Shown: positions 1-9,196 of the stretch, one piece after another
How positions within the stretch are numbered: position 1 is the stretch's first letter
How the letters are laid out: every line of letters starts with the position of its first letter
From: Acidovorax sp. Root219
GTDB lineage: Bacteria > Pseudomonadota > Gammaproteobacteria > Burkholderiales > Burkholderiaceae_C
Reading direction: 5' to 3'
DNA: 64,000 nt
Assembly: GCF_001428665.1 (NCBI RefSeq)
Contig: NZ_LMIJ01000024.1
Location: forward strand, 84,278-148,277
The notes under the pieces: generated by a model
Database searches by the model: none
Told to the model about the DNA's origin: nothing
Seen by the model: only the letters and a program-made list of their open reading frames with translations
Translations under genes and position numbers: made by a program

Positions 1-38
1 GGTCCCTCACGCACAGTCGATTTCTCGGTTTCAGTGGA

Positions 39-1145
39 CTAGGGGCGCTGGCGCTCCAGTAGCATCGAATCGCCATAGCTGAAGAAGCGGTACTGCTGCG
101 CGATGGAGTGGCGGTACAGATCCATGATCCGCCCATAGCCCGCGAAGGCGCTGACCAGCATCATCAGCGTGCTCTTGGGCAGGTGGAAGTTGGTGAGCAG
201 CAGGTCCACCACCTGGAAGGGGAAGCCCGGGGTGATGAAGATGTTCGTATCGCCCGAGGCCTGGCCGCTGCGCGCCCAGGATTCGAGGGTACGGACCGTC
301 GTCGTGCCCACCGCCACCACACGGCCGCCGCGCTGGCGGCAACGCTCGAGCGCTGCCAGCGTGGCCTGCGGCACTTCGTACCACTCGCTGTGCATCTGGT
401 GCTCGGTGAGGTTCTCGGTCTTCACGGGCTGGAAGGTGCCGGCGCCCACGTGCAGGGTGACGCTGGCACGCTCCACGCCGCGTTCAGCCAGCGCAGCGAG
501 CACACCCTCGTCGAAATGCAGGGCCGCCGTCGGGGCCGCCACTGCGCCGGGTGCGCGCGCGAACACCGTCTGGTAGCGCTGGGCATCTTCTGCGGCGTCG
601 GGATCGTGGTCGGCATTCTGCTGGCGCTCGATGTAGGGCGGCAGCGGCAGGTGGCCGTGGCGCTCCATCAGCTCGTGCGGCGTCTCGCCGGCCGGACCTT
701 GGAGGGCGAAGCGGAACAGCGGGCCATCGTCCTCGGCTGGCCAGCGCGAGAGCAGGGTGGCGTTGAAGCCGCCGCCGTGCAGGCCTCCCGCCATGTGCAC
801 CACGGCGCCAGGCAGGGGCTTCTTGCTGACCTTCATGTGGGCCACGACCTCGTTGCCGAGCAAAACACGCTCGATCAGCAGCTCCAGCTTGCCGCCGCTG
901 GCCTTTTCGCCAAAGATGCGCGCCTTGACCACGCGCGTGTCGTTGAAGACCAGCAGGTCGCCGCTTTGCAGCAGGCCAGACAGCTCGCGAAAGATGCGGT
1001 CCACCGGTGCGCTCGCGCGGCCGTCGAGCAGGCGCGATGCGCTGCGCTCTGCAGCGGGGTGTTGGGCAATGAGTTCGGGGGGCAGCGAGAAGTCGAAATC
1101 GCTGAGCGTGAAGTGGCGCGGGGCCGGCGTGGCAGAAACAGTCAT
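39..1145 (-). CDS. queA: S-adenosylmethionine:tRNA ribosyltransferase-isomerase
   Basis: QueA transfers and isomerises the ribosyl part of SAM onto 7-aminomethyl-7-deazaguanine in tRNA, giving epoxyqueuosine at the wobble position of GUN anticodons in the cytoplasm. The 368-residue protein has family blocks from end to end: the N-terminal [14 protein letters not shown], the central [11 protein letters not shown] and [10 protein letters not shown], and the C-terminal TTTVRTLES and [10 protein letters not shown]. Length is normal for the family (about 340-370). The ATG start lies before the first conserved block. The usual partner tgt is not inside the window; only 38 bases remain downstream and no start codon is visible there. 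The next gene upstream (HD-GYP) is 80 bp away in the same direction and is probably unrelated. Confidence 0.97.
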   Translation of the reverse strand: MTVSATPAPRHFTLSDFDFSLPPELIAQHPAAERSASRLLDGRASAPVDRIFRELSGLLQSGDLLVFNDTRVVKARIFGEKASGGKLELLIERVLLGNEVVAHMKVSKKPLPGAVVHMAGGLHGGGFNATLLSRWPAEDDGPLFRFALQGPAGETPHELMERHGHLPLPPYIERQQNADHDPDAAEDAQRYQTVFARAPGAVAAPTAALHFDEGVLAALAERGVERASVTLHVGAGTFQPVKTENLTEHQMHSEWYEVPQATLAALERCRQRGGRVVAVGTTTVRTLESWARSGQASGDTNIFITPGFPFQVVDLLLTNFHLPKSTLMMLVSAFAGYGRIMDLYRHSIAQQYRFFSYGDSMLLERQRP

Positions 1146-1225
1146 GGAGCTTGAGGGCCGGACGGGCCCGTACCAAGGGGTAAAGAAACAGGGGCGCTAT
1201 TTTCCCACGCCAGCCCGGGCTGCCT

Positions 1226-2518
1226 TTACCAGGCCTGCCCGGCAAAACCGGACCACAGCTGGTTAAGGTCCGGGAACTTCCACTTGTCCGGGTCTTCGCG
1301 GGCCACGATCTTCTCGGCACAACCGGGCGCAGCCAGGTCCACCACCTCGGGCGGAATGCGCAGGTCCGACTTGGTCGAGAAGAACACCTTCACCTTGGGC
1401 GAGGTCAGTGATTGCTGCGCCTGCTCCATCACCACGCCGATGCGCCCGGACGTCAGCCGCACCAGCGAACCCACGGGGTAGATGCCGATGCTCTTGACGA
1501 AGGCCTGGAACAGGCGGGGGTCGAAATGGCCTTTGGTCCACTCGGCCATGCGGCGCAGCGACTCTGCGGGGTCCCAGCCGGATTTGTAGGGGCGGTCCGA
1601 GGTGATGGCGTCGTAGACGTCGCAGATGGCGGTCATGCGGGCAATCAGGCTGATCTCATCGCCCTTGAGCTTGCCGGGGTAGCCCGAGCCGTCCATCTTC
1701 TCGTGGTGGTGGCGGCAGGCATCGAGCACCGCATCTTCCACGCTGCCACCCTCCTTGAGCATGTCGTAGCCCTCCTGTGGGTGGGTCTGGACGATGGCGA
1801 ATTCGCTGTCGGTGAGCTTGCCCGGCTTGTTGAGCACCGCCAGCGGGATCGCCGCCTTGCCCAGGTCGTGCAGCAGCCCGGCCATGCCGGCGCTGCGGGT
1901 GTGTTCTTCGTTGAGGTTGATCTGCTTGGCCAACGCCACCATCAGCGCGCACACCGCCACCGAGTGCATGTAGGTGTAGTCGTCCGCCGTCTTGAGCCGG
2001 GCCAGGCTGATCAGGGCGCCCGGGTTGCGCGTGACCGAGTCGGAAATCTCCTCCACCAGTCCGCGGGCATTCTCGGAATTCACGGCCTTGCCCATGCGCG
2101 CTTCCCGGAACATGGAGACCATGGCCTGCTTGGCCTCACCACAGATCGAGGCGGCCGCCAGCAGTTCGCTGTGCATGCTGGCGGGTGCCTTGCCGCGTGT
2201 CTGGCGGCGCGCAGGGGGGGCAGGAGGGGGTGGGGGGTCGACCACCAGGGAGGGCAGGTTCTCCAGCATGCTGAAGTCCGTCTCGACCTGGATGTCCGCC
2301 TCTTCGCGCGAGATGGAGCGCACGCCCGCCGCCACGTCCAGGCCCTTGGAAATGTCGATCCACACCTCCTCTATGGCCGTATCCTTGATGCGCGCCAGAT
2401 CCTTGGGGTCCTTCAAGACGAACTTGGCACGCCAGAAGGGGTGGTCCATCCAGGAGCCGCAGAAGTCGTGCAGGTACATGCCCAACGTGAGATGCTGAAT
2501 ACTGATGCGCTTGAGCAT
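1226..2518 (-). CDS. HD-GYP domain cyclic-di-GMP phosphodiesterase (DUF3391 + HD-GYP)
   Basis: Probable cytoplasmic phosphodiesterase that hydrolyses cyclic-di-GMP. The 430-residue protein starts with a DUF3391-like region (about 1-130), followed by a proline-rich stretch near residues 95-103 and an HD-GYP domain (about 150-370). The metal and catalytic residues are present: H185, the HD pair H217-D218 followed by K221, H246, H270-H272 with E273, and the signature D276-G-S-G-Y280-P281. An intact HHExxDGxGYP motif predicts an active enzyme rather than a degenerate sensor. No transmembrane segment is seen. It is divergent from recG with about 100 bp between them, which must hold both promoters. 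The target process (motility or biofilm) cannot be read from the neighbours. Confidence 0.93.
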   Translation of the reverse strand: MLKRISIQHLTLGMYLHDFCGSWMDHPFWRAKFVLKDPKDLARIKDTAIEEVWIDISKGLDVAAGVRSISREEADIQVETDFSMLENLPSLVVDPPPPPAPPARRQTRGKAPASMHSELLAAASICGEAKQAMVSMFREARMGKAVNSENARGLVEEISDSVTRNPGALISLARLKTADDYTYMHSVAVCALMVALAKQINLNEEHTRSAGMAGLLHDLGKAAIPLAVLNKPGKLTDSEFAIVQTHPQEGYDMLKEGGSVEDAVLDACRHHHEKMDGSGYPGKLKGDEISLIARMTAICDVYDAITSDRPYKSGWDPAESLRRMAEWTKGHFDPRLFQAFVKSIGIYPVGSLVRLTSGRIGVVMEQAQQSLTSPKVKVFFSTKSDLRIPPEVVDLAAPGCAEKIVAREDPDKWKFPDLNQLWSGFAGQAW

Positions 2519-2618
2519 GGAATCTGTCCGGATCGCCGGGGTCTGCCGAAATCAGGTAATAAACAGTAACCATGGTAGCCTTTTTGACTGCCGAAACCTT
2601 CGCCCTGCCGGATAACCT

Positions 2619-4748
2619 TTGAACAAAATGCCCGCGGCTGCTGCTCCCAGCAAGCCCTCCACCGCCAGCGTGGCGCAAAAGGCACTGCACAAGCTGGGTC
2701 TGAAGCGCGACATCGATCTGGCCCTGCACCTGCCACTGCGTTATGAGGATGAAACCCGCATCACGCCGCTGTCCAGTGCCCGCGACGGCCAGATGGTGCA
2801 GATCGAAGCCACCGTGACGGCCTGCGAGGTGCAGTTGCGCCCGCGCCGCCAGTTGCTGGTGCAGGTGGAAGACGCTTCGGGCACCTGCGAACTGCGCTTC
2901 TTCAGCTTCTACCCCTCACACCAGAAAACCCTGGCCGTGGGCGCGCGCCTGCGCATCCGGGGCGAGGTCAAGGGCGGCTTCTGGGGCCGGCAGATGCTGC
3001 ACCCGGCCTTTCGCCAGGCCGGCGGCGAGCTGCCGGCCGCGCTGACCCCCGTCTACCCGACCACGGCCGGCCTGCCGCAGTCCTACCTGCGCCGGGCGGT
3101 GGTGGGGGCGCTCAGCCGGGTCGACCTGTCCGAAACCCTGCCCGCCGGCACCGAGCCGCCGTACGCCGTCTTCCGGCATGACAACGGCAGCTACCGCGCG
3201 TTCAATCTGCGCGAGGCACTCACTTTTTTGCACCACCCCACGCCCGACGTGTCGCTGTCCACGCTGGAGGACCACAGCCACCCGGCCTGGCAGCGCCTGA
3301 AGGCCGAGGAACTGCTGGCCCAGCAGCTCTCGCAGCAGCAGTCGCGCCGCGAGCGCGACCAGTTGCGCGCACCGGTGCTGCGCCCGCGCAAGGTGGTGGA
3401 TGGCGTGCTGCCGTTGCACGAACAACTGATGGCCGTGCTGCCCTTTTCGCTGACCGCGGCGCAGCGGCGGGTCGGGGTGGAGATTGCCAAAGACCTGGCG
3501 CACCGCGTGCCCATGCACCGCCTGCTTCAGGGCGACGTGGGCTCGGGCAAGACCGTCGTGGCGGCGCTGGCGGCCGCCATTGCCATGGACGCCGGCTGGC
3601 AGTGTGCCCTGATGGCGCCTACCGAAATCCTGGCCGAGCAGCACTTCGCCAAGATGATCGGCTGGCTCGAGCCGCTGCTGGCGGCCCACGGCCGGCGTGT
3701 GGCCTGGCTGGTGGGCGGGCAGAAGAAGAAGGAGCGCATGGCCATGCTGGCCCTGGTCGAAAACGGCGAGGCAGCGCTGGTGGTGGGCACGCATGCCGTG
3801 ATCCAGGACCAGGTGCGTTTCAAAAACCTGGCGCTGGCCATCATCGACGAGCAGCACCGCTTCGGGGTGGCGCAGCGTTTGTCCCTACGGCAAAAGCTCG
3901 CTGCCCAGGGGATGGAACCCCATATGCTGATGATGAGCGCCACGCCCATTCCCCGCACCTTGGCCATGAGCTACTACGCCGACCTCGACGTCTCGGTGAT
4001 CGACGAACTGCCGCCTGGGCGCACCCCCATCGTCACCAAACTCATTGCCGACAGCCGCAAGGACGAAGTGATCGCTCGCATTGGCGCCCAGGTAAACGAC
4101 GGACGGCAGGTGTATTGGGTGTGCCCGCTGATCGAAGAGAGCGAGGCGCTGGACCTGAGCAATGCCACCGCCACCCATGCCGACCTGAGCGAGGCCCTGC
4201 CCGGCGTCATGGTCGGCCTGCTGCACTCGCGCATGCCGACCGCGGAGAAGAAAGCCGTGATGGCGCTCTTTTCCAGCGGGCAGATGGGCGTGCTGGTGAG
4301 CACCACGGTGATCGAGGTCGGGGTGGATGTGCCCAATGCCTCGCTGATGGTGATCGAGCATGCCGAGCGCTTCGGCCTGTCGCAGCTGCACCAGCTGCGC
4401 GGGCGCGTGGGGCGCGGTGCGGCGGCATCGGCCTGCGTGCTGCTGTATTCCACCAACGACAGCGGCCGGGTGGGCGAGACCGCCAAGGAGCGGTTGAGGG
4501 CCATGTCCGACACGAATGATGGTTTCGAGATCGCCCGGCGCGACCTGGAGATCCGCGGGCCGGGCGAATTCCTCGGGGCCCGGCAGTCGGGCGACGCGCT
4601 GCTGCGCTTTGCCGACCTGGCCACCGACACCCACCTGCTCGAATGGGCGCGCGAACTCGCGCCAATGATGCTGGACCGCCACGCCGAGCTGGCCGAGCGC
4701 CACGTGATGCGCTGGCTGGGTGGAAAATCCGACTACCTGAAAGCCTGA
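2619..4748 (+). CDS. recG: ATP-dependent DNA helicase RecG
   Basis: RecG is a monomeric SF2 helicase that remodels stalled replication forks and branch-migrates Holliday junctions. At 709 residues it is close to the family's usual ~690. It has an N-terminal wedge/OB region, then helicase motifs: Walker A GDVGSGKT near residues 305-312, the DEQH box at 410-413, SATPIPRT after it, and the C-terminal QLRGRVGRG motif VI. The first in-frame start is TTG at 2619; an ATG at 2628 would remove three residues and is equally plausible because neither has a clear Shine-Dalgarno. recG beside oxyR is a recurring arrangement in beta- and gammaproteobacteria, although there oxyR often comes first. Confidence 0.97.
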   Translation: MNKMPAAAAPSKPSTASVAQKALHKLGLKRDIDLALHLPLRYEDETRITPLSSARDGQMVQIEATVTACEVQLRPRRQLLVQVEDASGTCELRFFSFYPSHQKTLAVGARLRIRGEVKGGFWGRQMLHPAFRQAGGELPAALTPVYPTTAGLPQSYLRRAVVGALSRVDLSETLPAGTEPPYAVFRHDNGSYRAFNLREALTFLHHPTPDVSLSTLEDHSHPAWQRLKAEELLAQQLSQQQSRRERDQLRAPVLRPRKVVDGVLPLHEQLMAVLPFSLTAAQRRVGVEIAKDLAHRVPMHRLLQGDVGSGKTVVAALAAAIAMDAGWQCALMAPTEILAEQHFAKMIGWLEPLLAAHGRRVAWLVGGQKKKERMAMLALVENGEAALVVGTHAVIQDQVRFKNLALAIIDEQHRFGVAQRLSLRQKLAAQGMEPHMLMMSATPIPRTLAMSYYADLDVSVIDELPPGRTPIVTKLIADSRKDEVIARIGAQVNDGRQVYWVCPLIEESEALDLSNATATHADLSEALPGVMVGLLHSRMPTAEKKAVMALFSSGQMGVLVSTTVIEVGVDVPNASLMVIEHAERFGLSQLHQLRGRVGRGAAASACVLLYSTNDSGRVGETAKERLRAMSDTNDGFEIARRDLEIRGPGEFLGARQSGDALLRFADLATDTHLLEWARELAPMMLDRHAELAERHVMRWLGGKSDYLKA

Positions 4749-4756
4749 CTCCCGCC

Positions 4757-4957
4757 ATGACGCACGTCGTCCCTGTTGCCGAGCCGTTGCCGGCCGTCAC
4801 CGTGTCCCACCCGCTGGCCTTCCCTGCCGTTGCAGCCTGTGCGAGGATTCTTGTGCTGCTGCCGGTCTTCTTTCTGCACCGCTGCAGCACCACGCCCTGG
4901 GTTGCCGGGCGCGCGGCGCTGCACAATGCAGGGTCTACCCGTCTGGAATCTCCATGA
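4757..4957 (+). CDS. possible 66-codon ORF filling the recG-oxyR gap
   Basis: An ATG-initiated frame begins 8 bases after the recG stop and ends with a TGA overlapping the oxyR ATG (ATGA). The product would be 66 residues with no family I recognise and a weak hydrophobic stretch in the middle. Third-position GC looks lower than in the flanking genes, which argues against coding. The exact fit between two genes is the only positive evidence. It may simply be the oxyR leader. Confidence 0.15.
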   Translation: MTHVVPVAEPLPAVTVSHPLAFPAVAACARILVLLPVFFLHRCSTTPWVAGRAALHNAGSTRLESP

Positions 4958-5919
4958 CCCTCACCGAACTCAAATACATCGTCGCGGTGGCGCGCGAAAA
5001 GCACTTCGGCCACGCCGCCGATGCCTGCTATGTGTCGCAGCCCACCCTGTCGGTGGCCATCAAGAAGCTCGAAGAGGAACTTGACGTGAAGCTTTTCGAG
5101 CGCAGCGCTGGCGAAGTGACCGTCACCCCGCTGGGCGACGAGATCGTGCGCCAGGCGCAAAGCGTGCTGGAGCAGGCCGCCGCCATCAAGGAGATCGCCA
5201 AGCGCGGCAAGGACCCCCTGGCCGGGCCGCTGACCCTGGGCGTGATCTACACCATCGGCCCCTACCTGCTGCCCGACCTGGTGCGCCATTCGATTGCGCG
5301 CACCCCGCAGATGCCGCTGATGCTGCAGGAGAACTTCACCGTCAAGCTGCTCGAAATGCTGCGCACCGGCGAGATCGACTGCGCCATCCTGGCCGAGCCC
5401 TTTCCCGACACCGGCCTGGCCATGGCGCCGCTGTACGACGAGCCCTTCATGGCGGCCCTGCCCAGCACCCACCCGCTGGGCACGCAGAAATCCATCACTG
5501 CCGCAGAACTCAAGAGCGAAACCATGCTGCTGCTGGGCGCGGGCCACTGCTTTCGCGACCATGTGCTGGAGGTCTGCCCCGAGTTCGCGCGCTTTGCCAG
5601 CAATGCCGAGGGTATCCGCAGGTCCTTCGAGGGCTCGTCGCTGGAAACCATCAAGCACATGGTGGCGGCCGGCATGGGCGTGACCCTGGTGCCGCGCCTG
5701 TCGGTGCCGCGCGATGCGCTGCTCACGGTGTCGCGCCGGCGCAAGAGCGACGAGAACTACATCCGCTACATCCCCATCCGCGAGGACGATGGCAGCCCGC
5801 CACCCATGCGCCGCGTGGTGCTCGCCTGGCGGCGCAGCTTCACGCGCTACGAAGCCATTGCCGCGCTGCGCAACGCGATCTACGCCTGCGAGTTGCCGGG
5901 CGTCACGCGCCTGTCGTGA
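4954..5919 (+). CDS. oxyR: LysR-family peroxide-sensing regulator OxyR
   Basis: Hydrogen-peroxide sensor and transcription activator. The 321-residue LysR protein has an N-terminal winged helix-turn-helix (about 1-60, with SQPTLSVAIKKLEEEL as the recognition region) and a C-terminal regulatory domain. The redox pair is visible: C199 in GHCFRD and C208 in LEVCP, nine residues apart, the same spacing and numbering as E. coli C199/C208, so a peroxide-driven disulfide is expected. It follows recG by about 200 bp and is a plausible regulator of dps 2.2 kb downstream, a classic OxyR target. No OxyR operator was identified by eye. Confidence 0.95.
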   Translation: MTLTELKYIVAVAREKHFGHAADACYVSQPTLSVAIKKLEEELDVKLFERSAGEVTVTPLGDEIVRQAQSVLEQAAAIKEIAKRGKDPLAGPLTLGVIYTIGPYLLPDLVRHSIARTPQMPLMLQENFTVKLLEMLRTGEIDCAILAEPFPDTGLAMAPLYDEPFMAALPSTHPLGTQKSITAAELKSETMLLLGAGHCFRDHVLEVCPEFARFASNAEGIRRSFEGSSLETIKHMVAAGMGVTLVPRLSVPRDALLTVSRRRKSDENYIRYIPIREDDGSPPPMRRVVLAWRRSFTRYEAIAALRNAIYACELPGVTRLS

Positions 5920-5924
5920 GGTGA

Positions 5925-6078
5925 GCACCCCCTGAGGCGCTGTGCGCCTTCACCCCTCTCTCATATTGCTTTGCAATCTGGGAGGGGGACGCCCCCAGCG
6001 CAAGCGCTGGATACGCCGTCTTCGCGGCGGGGCGGCCCTTGCGCGGGTGCGCTGGCTTGGGTCGCGCCAGTTTCATGC
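5925..6078 (+). repeat. dispersed GC-rich intergenic repeat, copy 1
   Basis: A block of about 150 bp just after oxyR that is clearly related to a second block at 20969-21098, in the same orientation. Shared segments include GCACCCCCTGAG, a pyrimidine run CCCCTCTCTC, GGGAGGGGGACGCCCCCAG, GGCGGGGCGGCCCTTGC and GCCAGTTTC. Bases 5954-5988 form a long hairpin with the apical stem ATTGC/GCAAT and loop TTT; the equivalent stem in copy 2 is different but still paired. No coding potential and no transposase are evident. Confidence 0.8.
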
Positions 6079-6276
6079 TCTGCGCCTGCCTTGCGCGCAG
6101 GTCGGAATGAAATCTGCCTTTCAGGGCATGTCTGGCGCTGCCGGGGCCGGCAGCGATACACTTTCGCCGCGCAGGGCACGCCGGCGTGCCATACACGGGG
6201 CCCGGTGCTGCGAAGCAGCGCCACATGCCGCCCGCACCTGTCCCGCGCTCCCCAATTCCCAAGGAAAGCTACAGAG
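6079..6276. other. non-coding remainder of the oxyR-M20 peptidase gap
   Basis: The gap between oxyR and the next gene is 357 bp. After the repeat (5925-6078) the remaining ~200 bp holds the untranslated leader of the peptidase gene and a good ribosome binding site, AAGGAAAG, at 6261-6268. I see no further gene, tRNA or clear terminator. An upstream in-frame extension of the peptidase exists through this region but would place a lipoprotein signal in mid-protein, so it is not used. Confidence 0.5.
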
Positions 6277-8013
6277 ATGAAGAAAATTTTGATGGCCGCA
6301 GGCCTCGCCGTGGGCCTTGCCGCCTGCTCCAGCGTGACGACCAACGCGCCGCAGGCCACGACGATCAAGAAGGTCCAGATGGACCGTCTGGTGGCTGCAT
6401 TGCCCGCCGCCGCCCAGGGCAGCTTTGATGAGTTCCTGGCGCAGGCCGCGCGTGAGAACCCCATGCTGCAGGCCAGCGTGGCCGGCTACAAGGCCAAGGC
6501 CCCGCTGGCCGGGGACGACCTGGTCAACATCAGCCGCCTGCTGGGCCTGTACAACCGTTTGCGCAACCAGGCTGCGGTGATAGACACCACGGCGCGCATG
6601 GTCGCCCTTCCCACCTTCAGGAGCGACAAGGTGCCTCCGCACGAGGACAAGGCCATCATCGCCTTCGGTGCGCTGGTCGAAGCCATGGCCAAGGATTTCG
6701 GCCTGGAATACCGCAATGTGGACAACCGCATCTTCGAGGTGAAGCTGCCGGGCACGGGCAAGGAAGAATTCGGCATCCTCACGCATGCCGACGTGGTGCC
6801 CGTGGTGGCCGACGAATGGGTGCTGGAGGACGGCACGCGCCTCGATCCCTTCAAGCTCACGCGCGTGGGCGGCAACCTGTATGGCCGCGGCTCCATCGAC
6901 GACAAGGGCTCCATCGCCACCGTGCTGTATGCGATGAAGGCCGTCAAGGACAGCGGCCTGCCGCTGGCGCGCACCATCCGCCTCATGATCGAGACCACCG
7001 AAGAGACCGGTGGCGACGCCATGAAGTACTACCGCACCAAGACCGAGCTGCCCGAGTACAACATCGTGCTCGACAGCAAGTACCCGGCCGTGGTCGCAGA
7101 GAAGGGCTCGGGCGCGCTGCGCACCTCGTTCCCGCTGCAGGATGCGCCGGCCGGCTTCACCTACATCGCTGCCATGGCCGGTGCCGCCTCCACCAACGCC
7201 GTGCCGCAGACCGCGACCGCGCGTCTGCAGGGCGGTGACCTGGCTGCCGTGGCGGCCCGCCTGAACGCGGCCAAGGCCGCGTTCATCGCCAAGTACACGC
7301 CCCAGGGCGGCAGCTTCGGCATCGACGTGGTGCAGGACGCCAGCGCGGTGCAGATCAAGGTGACCGGCACCTCCGCCCACGGCTCGCGCCCCGAAGAAGG
7401 CGTGAACCCGCTGCCGCGCCTGGCACTGTTCCTGCGCGAGTCCGACGTGCCCGTGGCGCCCACCGGCTATGCCAACGCCGTGCGCTACATTGCCGAGCTG
7501 TATGGCACGGACTACCTCGGCCGCACCATCGGCCTGGCTTATGGCGATGATTTCATGGGCCCGCTGACCATGTCGCCCAACCTTGTGCGCGAGAAGGATG
7601 GCATGGTCGACGTGCTGGTGAACGTGCGCATGCCGCGCGGCAGAACGCCCGACGCCCTGGTGCACGCCACCAAGGTCAAGGTCAACGACTGGGCCGCGCA
7701 GGCGTCCGTTCCGGTGATCATCGACCACCAGCAGGGCAACTGGATGGCGCGCGACCCCAAGGGCGCCTGGCTGTCCACACTGCTCAACACCTTCGGCGAC
7801 ACCACGGGCCTCCCAGCCCAGCCGGTGTCCACCGCCGGCAGCACCACGGCCAAGCTCATGCCCAACGCCATCAACTTCGGCCCCGCCATGCCCGGCAAGA
7901 AGTACACGGCCCACAACGCCAAGGAATTCAAGGAAGTGGTGGACCTCGATGCCGACATGCAGATGTTCACCGAGATGCTGGTGCGCATCGGCAATTTGGG
8001 CCAGATGCAGTGA
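6277..8013 (+). CDS. M20-family metallopeptidase, lipoprotein (dipeptidase-like)
   Basis: Zinc peptidase of the M20 (ArgE/DapE/dipeptidase) family, predicted to be anchored as a lipoprotein. The ATG at 6277 is chosen because it follows AAGGAAAG and because it makes a lipoprotein signal with lipobox LAAC and acylated C17. The product is 578 residues. Metal and catalytic features: H170-A-D172 in the first HxD motif, GRGSIDDKG with D208/D209, the glutamate pair E242-E243 in ETTEETGG, SAHGSRPEEG in the dimerisation region, and TAHNAKE near the C terminus. Its substrate is unknown; export suggests small-peptide processing at the envelope. It sits alone between oxyR and dps. Confidence 0.88.
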   Translation: MKKILMAAGLAVGLAACSSVTTNAPQATTIKKVQMDRLVAALPAAAQGSFDEFLAQAARENPMLQASVAGYKAKAPLAGDDLVNISRLLGLYNRLRNQAAVIDTTARMVALPTFRSDKVPPHEDKAIIAFGALVEAMAKDFGLEYRNVDNRIFEVKLPGTGKEEFGILTHADVVPVVADEWVLEDGTRLDPFKLTRVGGNLYGRGSIDDKGSIATVLYAMKAVKDSGLPLARTIRLMIETTEETGGDAMKYYRTKTELPEYNIVLDSKYPAVVAEKGSGALRTSFPLQDAPAGFTYIAAMAGAASTNAVPQTATARLQGGDLAAVAARLNAAKAAFIAKYTPQGGSFGIDVVQDASAVQIKVTGTSAHGSRPEEGVNPLPRLALFLRESDVPVAPTGYANAVRYIAELYGTDYLGRTIGLAYGDDFMGPLTMSPNLVREKDGMVDVLVNVRMPRGRTPDALVHATKVKVNDWAAQASVPVIIDHQQGNWMARDPKGAWLSTLLNTFGDTTGLPAQPVSTAGSTTAKLMPNAINFGPAMPGKKYTAHNAKEFKEVVDLDADMQMFTEMLVRIGNLGQMQ

Positions 8014-8136
8014 GGGAAAAGGCGCTTGCGCTAAAGTGACCGCAAGCCGCCGCGCCCTGGCCGGGAGCCTTCCCGGTCCACCGGTGCGGCGTATTTCCAT
8101 CGATTGATCGACCACCATCCCAACGAAGGAGCTCCC

Positions 8137-8637
8137 ATGGCCAAAGCCGCCAAGTCCACCGCCCCCACCATCAACATCGGCATCAGCGAAAAAGACCGCG
8201 CTGCCATCGCCCAGGGCCTGTCGCGCCTGCTGGCCGACACCTACACGCTGTACCTGACCACGCACAACTTCCACTGGAACGTGACGGGGCCCATGTTCAA
8301 CACGCTGCACACCATGTTCATGGCCCAGTACACCGAGCTGTGGAACGCGGTGGACCCGATTGCTGAGCGCATCCGCTCGCTGGGCCACATCGCTCCCGGC
8401 TCGTATGCCGACTTCGGCAAGCTGGCCACCGTCGCCGATGCGCCGAGCAAGCCGCCCAAGGCGCTGGACATGGTGCGCGTGCTGGTCGAAGGCCATGAGG
8501 CCGTGGCCCGTACGGCGCGCAGCCTGTTCCCCCTGGCCGACAAAGCCAGCGACGAGCCCACGGCCGATCTGCTGACCCAGCGCCTCACGGTGCACGAGCA
8601 GACCGCGTGGATGCTGCGCTCGCTGCTCGAAGAATAA
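8137..8637 (+). CDS. dps: Dps/ferritin-like DNA-protecting protein
   Basis: Dps is a dodecameric mini-ferritin that oxidises Fe(II) with hydrogen peroxide and can coat DNA. The ATG at 8137 has a strong Shine-Dalgarno, GAAGGAG, six bases upstream; an earlier in-frame TTG is rejected. The 166-residue product has ferroxidase ligands H46, H58, D73 and E77, with the same mutual spacing as E. coli H51, H63, D78, E82, within HNFHWNV and [11 protein letters not shown]. The lysine-bearing N-terminal tail (MAKAAK) may contact DNA. A strong terminator follows. Location near oxyR fits peroxide-inducible expression. Confidence 0.96.
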   Translation: MAKAAKSTAPTINIGISEKDRAAIAQGLSRLLADTYTLYLTTHNFHWNVTGPMFNTLHTMFMAQYTELWNAVDPIAERIRSLGHIAPGSYADFGKLATVADAPSKPPKALDMVRVLVEGHEAVARTARSLFPLADKASDEPTADLLTQRLTVHEQTAWMLRSLLEE

Positions 8638-8657
8638 GCCCTGGCCAGCCACGCCAG

Positions 8658-8681
8658 CGGGGCCACGGGGCCCCGTTTTTT
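8658..8681 (+). terminator. Rho-independent terminator of dps
   Basis: Perfect 7-bp stem CGGGGCC/GGCCCCG with loop ACGG, immediately followed by six T residues, 20 bp after the dps stop. Confidence 0.9.
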
Positions 8682-8821
8682 CGTCCGGCCAGGCCTTTCC
8701 CCGCAGGGCCGCGCTGCACGATGGGTGCTCGTCCTACAAGCGGAATCGGCGCTTTGCTGAATGATCGCCGCTGGCATTTGCTTCTTTCAACCACGGCCAG
8801 CCTTCGAGAACACGACGCCCT

Positions 8822-9196
8822 ATGCGAATCCTTTATGTAGAGGACAACCCCGAACTGCGCGAAACCATCGGCATGCTGATGGAGGGTGAGGGGCGCGCAA
8901 TCACGACCTGTACAACGGCTGAAGAGGCGCTGGAACTCGAAAAGGCCGGCAGCTTTGACCTGCTGGTGACCGACGTGAGCCTGCCCGGGCTGTCGGGCAC
9001 GGACCTGGCTCGGCAGGTGCTGGCGGTGGACCCGCAGCGCTGGGTGGTGCTGTGCACCGGCTATGACCTGGGCGCGCATCCATCGGGCTGGGGCCCCCAT
9101 GTGCGCACGCTGATGAAGCCTTTCGAACTGGAAGACCTGGAGGCGTTGCTGGTGCAGGTGCAGTCCACCCTCGAAAAGACGCCCGCCGGGCTCTGA
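8822..9196 (+). CDS. single-domain response regulator receiver
   Basis: 124-residue stand-alone receiver domain with no output domain. Phosphorylation features are complete: acidic residues E7/D8 in YVEDNP, phosphoacceptor D51 in VTDVSLPG, T79 in LCTGYD and K99 in LMKPF. It converges on the leftward sensor-kinase/CheR/CheB operon, so it is a plausible diffusible partner (CheY-like or phosphorelay), but this is only positional. The stop codon overlaps the first base of the long palindrome at 9196-9356. Confidence 0.9.
   Translation: MRILYVEDNPELRETIGMLMEGEGRAITTCTTAEEALELEKAGSFDLLVTDVSLPGLSGTDLARQVLAVDPQRWVVLCTGYDLGAHPSGWGPHVRTLMKPFELEDLEALLVQVQSTLEKTPAGL

Noticed and set aside
1-38. Possible tgt start downstream of queA
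   Set aside because: No start codon or ribosome site on the queA strand within these 38 bases.
2519-2618. TTGACT at about 2585 as a recG promoter
   Set aside because: No acceptable -10 at 16-18 bp spacing; the nearest candidate is 21 bp away.
4207-5928. Leftward 573-codon frame across recG and oxyR
   Set aside because: Antisense to two certain genes and no domain.
8024-8047. Hairpin GCTTGCG/CGCAAGC after the M20 peptidase gene
   Set aside because: Seven-bp stem with a 10-base loop but no T-tract; not enough for a terminator call.
6121-8652. Long leftward frame (843 codons) antisense to the M20 peptidase and dps
   Set aside because: It mirrors two clear genes with recognised motifs; long antisense frames are expected in GC-rich DNA.
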